A stretch of DNA of 21,367 nucleotides from CAZGYE01 sp964530165 (GTDB lineage Bacteria; Planctomycetota; Planctomycetia; Planctomycetales; Planctomycetaceae). A program made the translations under genes and the position numbers. Each line of letters opens with the position of its first letter. The first letter of the stretch is position 1. Shown here one piece after another: positions 7,251-13,547 of this stretch. Under the pieces are notes generated by a model that did not search any database, had not been told where the DNA came from, and was given only the letters and a program-made list of their open reading frames with translations. The stretch lies in contig CAZGYE010000068.1 in NCBI GenBank assembly GCA_964530165.1, forward strand, positions 1 through 21,367. The letters run 5' to 3'.

Positions 7251-7269
7251 AAGCGGGACAGTCCCGCTT
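7251..7269. repeat. REP-like palindrome
   Basis: AAGCGGGAC-A-GTCCCGCTT is a perfect 19-base palindrome around a single central base. It resembles the GC-rich REP palindromes spread by RAYT transposases, and a RAYT remnant lies about 250 bases away. It abuts the broken end of attC site 2. Confidence 0.55.
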
Positions 7270-7275
7270 TCTCGC

Positions 7276-7485
7276 TCCTACCCCACACTCCTCGAGATGC
7301 TCTTCTGCCCGTTGATGTTCTACGGCAGCGCGACGCCGCGCGACATGGATTTCAGCCAGTTCGTCATCATGTTCAAGAGCATCTTCTACGAAGGGTTCGG
7401 CCGGCCGTTCGACGGGATCCGTCTGATCTTGAAGAAGCTGGTGCGGAAGTTCAAATCGTTGGGCGGAGAAAAGAAAAGGGGATAA
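7276..7485 (+). pseudogene. Internal fragment, possibly of a phytoene-desaturase-like FAD oxidoreductase
   Basis: About 69 codons without a proper start read YPTLLEMLFCPLMFYGSAT, then FSQFVIMFKSIFYEGFGRPF and DGIRLILKKLVRKFKSLGGE. The last stretch resembles the 'G-I-R-L ... L-x-x-L-G-G-E' segment of CrtI-type flavoproteins, where a helix precedes a strand of the FAD domain. The reading frame then runs into a REP-type repeat and stops at 7483. The upstream part of the gene is missing and is replaced by the attC remnant and a palindrome. This is a dead fragment; the family assignment is tentative. Confidence 0.45.
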
Positions 7486-7492
7486 GTCCAAT
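7472..7492. repeat. Inverted copy of the 30-bp repeat
   Basis: These 21 bases (AGAAAAGGGG, then ATAAGTCCAAT) match the reverse complement of the repeat found twice in tandem at 7619-7678. The inverted and direct copies flank a segment of about 125 bases that contains the RAYT remnant. Confidence 0.65.
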
Positions 7493-7496
7493 ATTC

Positions 7497-7585
7497 GTAC
7501 TGCTCAACGATCGGCATTCGGTGATTGCCCCGATTCAGGACATGAAAAACCATCCCCCAGGCGCGATGCGAGCAGTGGGTGGCAT
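7497..7585 (-). pseudogene. RAYT (REP-associated tyrosine transposase) N-terminal remnant
   Basis: Reading leftward from ATG 7585 gives MPPTARIAPGG. After a single-base frameshift at about 7554 it continues as MVFHVLNRGNHRMPIVEQ. Together these match the start of REP-associated Y1 transposases (IS200/TnpA-like), whose N-termini typically read like 'PGGMVFHVLNRG'. Only about 30 codons survive. The catalytic His-x-His and tyrosine region is gone, and the sequence merges into the inverted repeat at 7472-7492. It cannot encode a working transposase. Confidence 0.6.
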
Positions 7586-7618
7586 GCCGCGACCGTATCA
7601 CGGCCAGTCCGATTTGTC

Positions 7619-7678
7619 AATAATTGGACTTATCCCCTTTTCTCTCCCAATAATTGGACTTATCCCCTTTTCTCTCCC
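7619..7678. repeat. Perfect 30-bp tandem duplication (REP-type)
   Basis: The unit begins AATAATTGGACTTATCCCC and ends TTTTCTCTCCC. It occurs at 7619-7648 and again, identically, at 7649-7678. With the inverted copy at 7472-7492 it brackets the RAYT remnant, which suggests the repeats were mobilised by that transposase family. Confidence 0.8.
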
Positions 7679-7873
7679 AAGCAGACCTTCGACCAGCGCA
7701 AGGCCCCGGACGACCTGCGGGCGGACGGCATTCCGTGGAAGACACGCCGCACCCGCATGGAACAGTACCTCACGACAGACGCTCTCGCGCCGTGCAACAA
7801 ACTGAGCCACGCTCTGCGCCGATTCGAAGCGGAAATCGATCAGTACATCAGAAAAGAAAAACTCGCAGCCTGA
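7679..7873 (+). pseudogene. C-terminal fragment of an unidentified protein
   Basis: An open frame with no start of its own emerges from the 30-bp repeat and reads KQTFDQRKAPDDLRADGIPW, then RTRMEQYLTTDALAPCNKL and FEAEIDQYIRKEKLAA before the TGA at 7871. The sequence has normal protein-like composition, so it is probably the tail of a real gene cut by the repeat insertion. It may be the other end of the broken gene at 7276-7485, but nothing in the sequence proves this. From its stop to 8003 no further feature is visible except a CCCC-AA-GGGG palindrome near 7952. Confidence 0.4.
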
Positions 7874-8003
7874 AACTTGACTCATTCACAACAAGTTTTG
7901 ACCTTCAAGCCTTCTAGTCCGTTTGCCTGCGCGGTTGGTCTCGACGCCCCAAGGGGCGGCTCGGGCCTGTCTCGTTACACCTTCGGCGATTTGATCGGGA
8001 CCG

Positions 8004-8582
8004 CTACGATTCCACTTTTCGCTGCCGCATCCGTTCGCGAGCGCGGCTGAGCGTGGGGCCGATTGAGTTCTCGGGGATCCCGAGGTGGGAGCTGATCTCG
8101 CGGTACGATTTGCCCTCGAGGTGGAACTGCCGGACCACCTCGGCATCTTGCTGCGGCAAGCCGGAGAGCATCCGTTGGACCTCGTCACGGTTTTCGATGC
8201 GTTGTTGTTCCCGGTTGGAACCGTGAGCCATGTCGATCGACGCCTGATGGGCGGCGACGTGTCCGAGCGCTTCGGCCTTTCGACGGCGGGCGATCTCCCG
8301 AACGACGATCCGCCGGGCAATCACCGCCAGATATGTCGCCAGCGAGCTCTTCCCACGGAACTGTCGCAAGACGGCGTAATCATTGGCCAACAAGGCCAGA
8401 AACACCTCTGCACACAGGTCGTCGATGTCCGCCGGTAAGAGGCGTACGCTTCGCGCCTGCGCCGTGTGCCCAATGACATGCACAAACAGTCCGATAAACC
8501 GGTCGACAAAGTCCTTCCAGGCGCCCGGCTCCTCAGCAATGCAACGTTTGAGCAGGTTTCGATCGATGTCGGTGAAAGCCAC
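8004..8582 (-). CDS. ECF-type RNA polymerase sigma factor
   Basis: The 192-residue protein has the two domains of group IV sigma factors. The sigma-2 domain spans about residues 25-95 (IDDLCAEVFLALLANDY, LRQFRGKSSLATYLAVIARR), binding core polymerase and the -10 element. The sigma-4 domain spans about residues 135-185 (LSGLPQQDAEVVRQFHLEGK, SYREISSHLGIPENSIGPTL), with the helix-turn-helix for the -35 element. The linker is rich in charged residues and Gln. The start is GTG at 8582 with no visible Shine-Dalgarno sequence. No anti-sigma factor gene adjoins it: on one side are gene remnants, on the other the divergent ferredoxin gene. Its targets cannot be read from the sequence. Planctomycetes carry many orphan factors of this kind. 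Confidence 0.85.
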   Translation of the reverse strand: MAFTDIDRNLLKRCIAEEPGAWKDFVDRFIGLFVHVIGHTAQARSVRLLPADIDDLCAEVFLALLANDYAVLRQFRGKSSLATYLAVIARRIVVREIARRRKAEALGHVAAHQASIDMAHGSNREQQRIENRDEVQRMLSGLPQQDAEVVRQFHLEGKSYREISSHLGIPENSIGPTLSRARERMRQRKVES

Positions 8583-8818
8583 AGGGAATCGCGCTCCACG
8601 CCAAATAATGAACGCAGTATCACGTCTGCGCTGGTTTCACGGCCGGTGCAGCTCGACCGTGCGGAAGCCTATCTGTGCGGCAGGAGTCTACTGTAGTGGG
8701 ATTCGAATTCCGAGGCAAGACGGCTCTGGACGGAACTTGGCGTTACCAGCGCTCTGGAAAGGATTTAACACGGGAAACCGTTCTTTGTCGAAAAGAGAGC
8801 CTGCTACGCGCCGGTGAC

Positions 8819-8847
8819 TTGACACCCTCTGAGCACGCCACTAAGAT
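8819..8847 (+). promoter_or_regulatory. Candidate sigma-70 promoter of the ferredoxin gene
   Basis: TTGACA (8819-8824) and TAAGAT (8842-8847) are spaced by 17 bases. The -35 box is a perfect match. Transcription would start about 45 bases before the ferredoxin ATG. The rest of the 317-base gap between the sigma factor and the ferredoxin shows nothing else. Confidence 0.5.
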
Positions 8848-8899
8848 TCTTCCCAGAATTTCGACACGGAACTTCAGAGGTCGTAGGAAGGGGAGCACA

Positions 8900-9205
8900 A
8901 TGACCCACGTCGTCGCCGAGCCTTGTTTCAACTGCAAGTATACTGACTGTGTTGTCGTGTGCCCGGTCGAATGCTTCTATGAAGGGGAGGCGATGCTGTA
9001 CATTCATCCCGATGAATGCATCGACTGCGAAGCCTGTGTTCCAGAATGCCCGGTCGAAGCGATCTTCCACGAAGACAATCTGCCGGATGAATGGACCGAG
9101 TACACTGCACTGAACGCTGAATTGGCTGCCCAATGTCCGGTTCTTACCGAAAGGAAGCAGCCGATGGCCGAAACGGGTGGAGAATGCCCTGGCGCCTCGT
9201 CGTAA
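8900..9205 (+). CDS. fdxA: 7Fe ferredoxin (one 3Fe-4S and one 4Fe-4S cluster)
   Basis: The 101-residue protein is a small cytoplasmic electron carrier. The motif CFNCKYTDCVVVCPVECFYE, followed by HPDECIDCEACVPECPVEAI, is nearly that of Azotobacter ferredoxin I. By that comparison Cys9, Cys17, Cys21 and Cys50 would bind the 3Fe-4S cluster, and Cys25, Cys40, Cys43 and Cys46 the 4Fe-4S cluster; Cys12 corresponds to the extra cysteine of that protein. The C-terminal stretch EYTALNAELAAQCPVLTERK also matches the family. The frame is open back to 8675, but the ATG at 8900 has an AGGGGAG ribosome-binding site and gives the standard N-terminus. A good promoter precedes it. It converges on the next gene, with a 117-base gap lacking an obvious terminator. 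Redox partners are unknown. Confidence 0.92.
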   Translation: MTHVVAEPCFNCKYTDCVVVCPVECFYEGEAMLYIHPDECIDCEACVPECPVEAIFHEDNLPDEWTEYTALNAELAAQCPVLTERKQPMAETGGECPGASS

Positions 9206-9322
9206 CGCGGTGAAATCGGCCGTCGTGCCGCTGCGTCAAGACGCTGTGACGCCGAATGCTTGCAACCGGGGTCCAGACGGCGGAACGCGTCGAGACGGAA
9301 AATGCCGCGAACGCAGTTCACT

Positions 9323-10618
9323 TTACGGCCAGAGCGTCAGCACGCCGACGCCGGAGAGCAGTACCAATCCGAACAACAATGACACTTTCTTGAGCAGACG
9401 TCTGTCGCCGATTGCCGCGACCACGAGCCCTTTGAAGATCAGGTTCGACATCGTCGCGATCACCACGAGCCGCCAACCGATCGCCGCTTCCAAGTGGCCG
9501 GTCCGCACCAAGCGGGACGTGGAAAGCGTAATCGCGTCCATATCGGTCATGCCGGAGAGTCCCGCGATCACGTAAAGCCAGTGGAACTGATCCGCCAGGC
9601 AAGCTCTTCCTGCGGCCACGGCCACCAGCACAACGGCGTACGCCAAGGCGAACAGAATGGCCGATTTCAATTCCGTCGGGTTATCCTGAGAGGGCATCCC
9701 GTTCTTGTCGTGACGGTGCGAGATCCAGATCACGCCGGACAGCAAAGTGGAAACGGCGAACATGACCAGAATCGGACCGGCGGCGACCGGCAAGAACGCC
9801 GGCGAGGCGACTGCAATTTCCAGCAACACGCGGATGAACGTCACTGTGCTGGCAATCAGAATGACGAGGGCCGCCATGCCGGACGTCTCGGCTGCCTTGG
9901 CCGTTTTTCGAGCATAGCTGACCGTCGTGGCGGTGCTCGAAATGGTCCCGCCCAAAATCCCACCCAGCAGAATGCCGGCCCGGGTTCCGAACCGTTTGTA
10001 ACTGACATAGCCGCCCAAACTGATCGCGACAACCAAGACGACCATCAACCAAATTTCGTAAGGATTCAGCACCTTGAATTCGCGGAAATTTGCGTGTGGA
10101 AACAGCGGGTGAATGAGCATCAGCGGATCGAAGGCCCGATTGGGGAGCACGGGCAGAATGATGAACGTGATCAGCACGAATTGCAGAATGGCGCGGATGT
10201 CTTCGTCTCCCACGCGGGCGGCGAATCCGTGCAGTTGCGGCTTCAGTTGCAGCAGGATAGCGACTGTCGCCGTGACAGCCGCCGCGGTCGCCCAGTAACC
10301 GACAACCACGAGGGCCCCTACGGCAAACATCACCAGCATGGCCACTTCAGTCGTCACACCCTGTCCGGCATTCTCCCGCGTCAACTTGGGGATGTTGCCG
10401 ATCAGAATGACGCCGATGACGCCGGCAAAGCCAGCAGCCAGAATCCATTCGTTGTCGAACTTCTGGGACAGAAATGCGCACAGCGTTCCGAGTGTCGTAA
10501 TCAGTGGAAACGTGCGGAACCCGGCCACGTCCGCTTCGGTCCGCTCCCGCTGCAGCCCGACCAGCGAGCCGAGCGCTACGGAAATGGCAAGTTCCTGAAA
10601 CAGCAGATCCGGTCCCAT
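9323..10618 (-). CDS. MgtC/SapB-type membrane protein with DUF4010 domain
   Basis: The 431-residue protein is an integral membrane protein with roughly 12 hydrophobic segments. The N-terminal third has the MgtC/SapB signature (ELAISVALGSLVGLQRERTE, FRTFPLITTLGTLCAFLS). The C-terminal part is the DUF4010 domain, with GTRAGILLGGILGGTISSTA and YVIAGLSGMTDMDAITLSTS. The conserved acidic and Thr/Ser residues in the latter suggest a transport pathway, but no substrate is established for the family. MgtC itself relates to growth under low magnesium and to ATP synthase control, which should not be carried over. The ATG at 10618 is followed at once by the conserved N-terminal helix. It is divergent from the Hsp70 gene, with a large inverted repeat between them. 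Confidence 0.85.
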   Translation of the reverse strand: MGPDLLFQELAISVALGSLVGLQRERTEADVAGFRTFPLITTLGTLCAFLSQKFDNEWILAAGFAGVIGVILIGNIPKLTRENAGQGVTTEVAMLVMFAVGALVVVGYWATAAAVTATVAILLQLKPQLHGFAARVGDEDIRAILQFVLITFIILPVLPNRAFDPLMLIHPLFPHANFREFKVLNPYEIWLMVVLVVAISLGGYVSYKRFGTRAGILLGGILGGTISSTATTVSYARKTAKAAETSGMAALVILIASTVTFIRVLLEIAVASPAFLPVAAGPILVMFAVSTLLSGVIWISHRHDKNGMPSQDNPTELKSAILFALAYAVVLVAVAAGRACLADQFHWLYVIAGLSGMTDMDAITLSTSRLVRTGHLEAAIGWRLVVIATMSNLIFKGLVVAAIGDRRLLKKVSLLFGLVLLSGVGVLTLWP

Positions 10619-10673
10619 ATTTCCAGTTTACCCCGCGAAAGAGGCAAAGTCTGGGGGATTTTTGACCGATTTC

Positions 10674-10762
10674 GAGCGATCAGCTTTCAGCCGTCAGCTC
10701 TTGTCACACCCGCCGTTTTGGCCTTTCCGAGCGGAGAGCTGACCGCTGAAAGCTGACCGCTC
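10674..10762. repeat. 27-bp inverted repeat in the divergent promoter region
   Basis: The left arm (10674-10700) and right arm (10736-10762) are inverse copies with two mismatches over 27 bases, separated by 35 bases. Each arm itself contains an imperfect repetition of the type AGCTGAC-CGCTGAA-AGCTGACCGC. It lies between the DUF4010 gene and the Hsp70 gene. It could be a dispersed genomic repeat, a cruciform or hairpin former, or a binding site. No run of T follows, so a terminator is unlikely. Confidence 0.7.
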
Positions 10763-10777
10763 AATGCGACTCAGCGC

Positions 10778-10806
10778 TTGACCCTTTTTCGCGGCATTGT
10801 CAGAAT
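10778..10806 (+). promoter_or_regulatory. Candidate promoter of the Hsp70/J-like operon
   Basis: TTGACC (10778-10783) and CAGAAT (10801-10806) are spaced by 17 bases. The start codon of the Hsp70 gene lies about 59 bases downstream. No CIRCE-type inverted repeat is seen. Confidence 0.35.
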
Positions 10807-10864
10807 GGTTTCCAAGCAGATGCTCATCTCGTTGACAGGGCTCCCGTACCCGTAGGACAAAACC

Positions 10865-12442
10865 ATGAAATTGCTTGAAGGGCATACGGTCGGAATCGAT
10901 CTCGGTACAACGTATTCCGGGATCTCACAGCTTGATAAGGAGGGGAATCCGGTCTCGCTGCAGAATGCAGACGACCGTTCGATTACGCCGTCGGTCGTGC
11001 TGCTGGGCGACGATGGGCACGTCATGGTCGGCCCTTCGTTCGAGAGGATTTCGATCGAAGACCCCAACCACATCGTCGAGGCGATCAAACGGCAGATGGG
11101 GAACAAGGAATATTTCGTCGTCTATCAGAACAAGAAGCTGACGCCGGAATTCATTTCGGCCCTGATTCTGAAGAAGCTGAAGCAGGACGGCGAAGCGAGA
11201 ATCGGCCCGATCGCCAACGCGGTGATCACGGTGCCATACTACTTCAATGATCTCCGGCGAAAGGCCACGCAGGATTCCGGTCGGATTGCCGGTCTGAACG
11301 TGATCGACATCATCAACGAGCCGACCGCCGCCACGTTGGCCTACGCTTGGCAAACAGGGGAACTTGGACGTCGCGATATCGAGGCGGACGAAAAGACCAT
11401 TCTGGTTTACGACTTGGGCGGCGGGACGTTCGACGTCACGGTGGTGAAGTACACGCCGACGCATTTCCGCGTGCTGGCCACCGACGGCGACGTGATGCTG
11501 GGCGGTCTGGACTGGAGCCGGCGGATCGTCGATCACGTTGCGGAACAGTTCCAACGCAAGTTCAGCGAAGATCCGCGTGGGGATCCGGAAACGCTGCTGA
11601 CGTCGACGCAGGAATGCGAAGACGCGAAGCGTCAACTGAGCCGGAAAGCGCAGGTCCCGATCAGCGTGTACCACAAGGGCAAGACGCTGACCGTGGCGCT
11701 GACGCGCGGGGACTTCGAGCGGATGACGGCTGACCTGTTGCAGCGAACCAAAGACACCACGGAACTGGTGCTGCAGCAGGCCGCGATCGATCCTGACACA
11801 TTGGACGACGTGATGATGGTGGGCGGTTGCACCTACATGCCGGTCGTGAAGCAGATGCTCAAAGAGGTTTGCCGCCGAACGCCGTCGCAGACGGTTTTGC
11901 CAGAAGAAGCGGTCTCGCAGGGGGCCGCCATTCACGCGGCCATTTTGGAGGCCAAAGAGACCGGGGGCGAGGGTCGCATGGCCAAGACCATCATTAGTCG
12001 TCTGCGGTCGGTCCGGACCAGCGATGTCAACTCCCACTCGCTGGGTGTGAAGATCACCGATCCCAACGACCGGAACCGCAAGATCAACCACATCATGATT
12101 CCGCGGAACACGGAGGTCCCCAATCAAATCAGCCAGCGGTTCGTGACCAATTCCAACAACCAGCAGCGGATTTCTGTTTACGTACTGGAAGGAGAGGCGT
12201 CGGACCCCGACGCCTGCACGATGCTTGGTAATTTTTGCGTGACCGGCTTACCGCCCAATCTACCGGCCGGCTCGCCGGTCGAGGTGACCTACCGTTACGG
12301 CGCCGACGGCCGCTTTGACGCATCGGCCCACGAGCTCACCACCAACAAAGCAGCCACCATTGAAATCGTTCGTGACTCGGGGCTCGACGACCAAGGTCTG
12401 GAGGCCTTCAAGATATTGGCCGAAGATTACTACGTGGAGTGA
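10865..12442 (+). CDS. Hsp70-family chaperone lacking the helical lid
   Basis: The 525-residue protein is an ATP-dependent chaperone of the DnaK family. The nucleotide-binding domain (about residues 1-385) shows phosphate loop 1 VGIDLGTTYSG, INEPTAATLAY, phosphate loop 2 VYDLGGGTFDVTVVKYT around Asp183, and MMVGGCTYMPVVKQML. The substrate-binding beta domain follows (HSLGVKITDP, IPRNTEVPNQISQRF, VTYRYGADGRFDASA). The protein ends about 115 residues short of DnaK, so the alpha-helical lid and the C-terminal EEVD-like tail are missing. Substrate release is therefore probably faster or controlled differently. It is not the housekeeping DnaK. Its stop overlaps the start of the next gene by four bases (GTGA), so the two are translated together and the downstream J-like protein is its likely partner. 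Confidence 0.9.
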   Translation: MKLLEGHTVGIDLGTTYSGISQLDKEGNPVSLQNADDRSITPSVVLLGDDGHVMVGPSFERISIEDPNHIVEAIKRQMGNKEYFVVYQNKKLTPEFISALILKKLKQDGEARIGPIANAVITVPYYFNDLRRKATQDSGRIAGLNVIDIINEPTAATLAYAWQTGELGRRDIEADEKTILVYDLGGGTFDVTVVKYTPTHFRVLATDGDVMLGGLDWSRRIVDHVAEQFQRKFSEDPRGDPETLLTSTQECEDAKRQLSRKAQVPISVYHKGKTLTVALTRGDFERMTADLLQRTKDTTELVLQQAAIDPDTLDDVMMVGGCTYMPVVKQMLKEVCRRTPSQTVLPEEAVSQGAAIHAAILEAKETGGEGRMAKTIISRLRSVRTSDVNSHSLGVKITDPNDRNRKINHIMIPRNTEVPNQISQRFVTNSNNQQRISVYVLEGEASDPDACTMLGNFCVTGLPPNLPAGSPVEVTYRYGADGRFDASAHELTTNKAATIEIVRDSGLDDQGLEAFKILAEDYYVE

Positions 12443-13458
12443 TCGTGGCTTTGGACGTCTACAAACATTGGCTCGGAATTCCCGACGGTCCGCGTCCGCC
12501 CGATCATTACCAGTTGCTGAGACTTGTCGAGTTCGAGGATGACTTCGACAAGATCAACAAGTTTTACAAGAAGCTCAACACGCATGTGCGAAAATACGCC
12601 ACGGGCCAGTACATGCTGCAGTCGCAGGATTTGCTGAATGAGTTGGCCAAGGCGAAGCTTTGTCTGACCGATCCCGAACGGAAACGCGAATACGACGAAG
12701 GCCTGGGGCGCGAGTTCCCCGAAGAGCTCGACGAATTCGGGCGCCGGGGGATGGAAAATATTCTCCATGAGCAGGGGCACATCAGCCGCGAGCAGATCAG
12801 GGAAGTCCAGAACTATGCGGAGGCCCGCGGACTTTCGATCCGCGACTCCGTGGTGCAGATGAAGTTGGTCGATCCCGAAACCGCCGCGCAAGCTCTGGCC
12901 CAGGACTTGGGGTTGCCGTATCTCGATTTGGATGACGTCTATCCCGACGATTCGGTGCTCGACAAAGTTCCCCGCCTTCTCGTCAAGCGCAACTCGATCC
13001 TGCCGTTGTTCGTCGACAACGAGACGCTGCTGGTCGCCTGCGCCATCGAGCCGACTCCGGAGTTGGAAGAAGAACTGCGATTGCGCTTCGAGATGCCGAT
13101 GCGGGCGGTGCTCTCGACACCGTTGGCCGTCAATCAAGGGATCTCCAAGTACTACGCACCCGGAGCGCGGGACGAAGCCGCTTCGGAACAGGCGGCCACC
13201 TCGACGGCCAAGAAGCAGGTCCCGCGCAAGCAGCCCCGCAAGCGTGGCTCGCAGCTTTCATCGACACAGCAGGCGGAACGCAGAAACCTGGGCGTCATTC
13301 TCATGTGTTGGGGGACCATCGGGGCGTACCTCTTCGACCAGTTTGTTTTGAAGCCCTGGCTCTTTCCGAGCTGGACTCTCTGGATTCCGCCGATGTTGAC
13401 GACTCTAATAGTCGCACCGGCGGTCGTTCTGTACGTGCTGAAGATCTATTGGAAGTAG
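12439..13458 (+). CDS. J-like/MshEN-domain membrane protein coupled to Hsp70
   Basis: The 339-residue protein has three parts. Residues 1-85 form a J-like domain of the planctomycete type (HWLGIPDGPRPPDHYQLLRL, LNELAKAKLCLTDPERKREY). The HPD tripeptide that activates Hsp70 in true J-domains is absent; the loop after helix II reads VRKYATGQ. Residues 95-235 resemble the MshEN/GspE N-terminal domain (GRRGMENILHEQGHISREQI, LAQDLGLPYLDLDDVYPDDS, VPRLLVKRNSILPLFVDNET), a fold that in some proteins binds cyclic di-GMP. A basic linker (KKQVPRKQPRKRGSQ) leads to two membrane helices at the end (LGVILMCWGTIGAYLFDQFV, LTTLIVAPAVVLYVLKIYW). The start is GTG at 12439 within the GTGA overlap; GTG 12445 is possible. 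It is probably a membrane tether or regulator of the adjacent Hsp70. No ATPase domain follows the MshEN part. Confidence 0.82.
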   Translation: MIVALDVYKHWLGIPDGPRPPDHYQLLRLVEFEDDFDKINKFYKKLNTHVRKYATGQYMLQSQDLLNELAKAKLCLTDPERKREYDEGLGREFPEELDEFGRRGMENILHEQGHISREQIREVQNYAEARGLSIRDSVVQMKLVDPETAAQALAQDLGLPYLDLDDVYPDDSVLDKVPRLLVKRNSILPLFVDNETLLVACAIEPTPELEEELRLRFEMPMRAVLSTPLAVNQGISKYYAPGARDEAASEQAATSTAKKQVPRKQPRKRGSQLSSTQQAERRNLGVILMCWGTIGAYLFDQFVLKPWLFPSWTLWIPPMLTTLIVAPAVVLYVLKIYWK

Positions 13459-13547
13459 CGCGTTTCGGGATTGCGGTACTCGAACTGGCTGTCAACACGC
13501 ACAACTGGCGGACTCGCTGCAATCGAGAACCATTAGAGAGGAAGACG

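Noticed and set aside
8695..8715. GGATTCGAATTCC resembling a tRNA T-arm.
   Set aside because: It is just a palindrome; no acceptor, D or anticodon stems can be built on either strand.
9494..10756. 420-codon plus-strand frame.
   Set aside because: Opposite the DUF4010 gene; Gln/His/Asp-rich and without recognisable domains.
10925..12127. 400-codon minus-strand frame.
   Set aside because: Opposite the Hsp70 gene and typical of antisense frames in GC-rich coding DNA.
13305..13547. N-terminal extension of the hydrolase-like protein.
   Set aside because: It overlaps the end of the J-like gene, and the signal peptide begins at 13548 behind a good ribosome-binding site.
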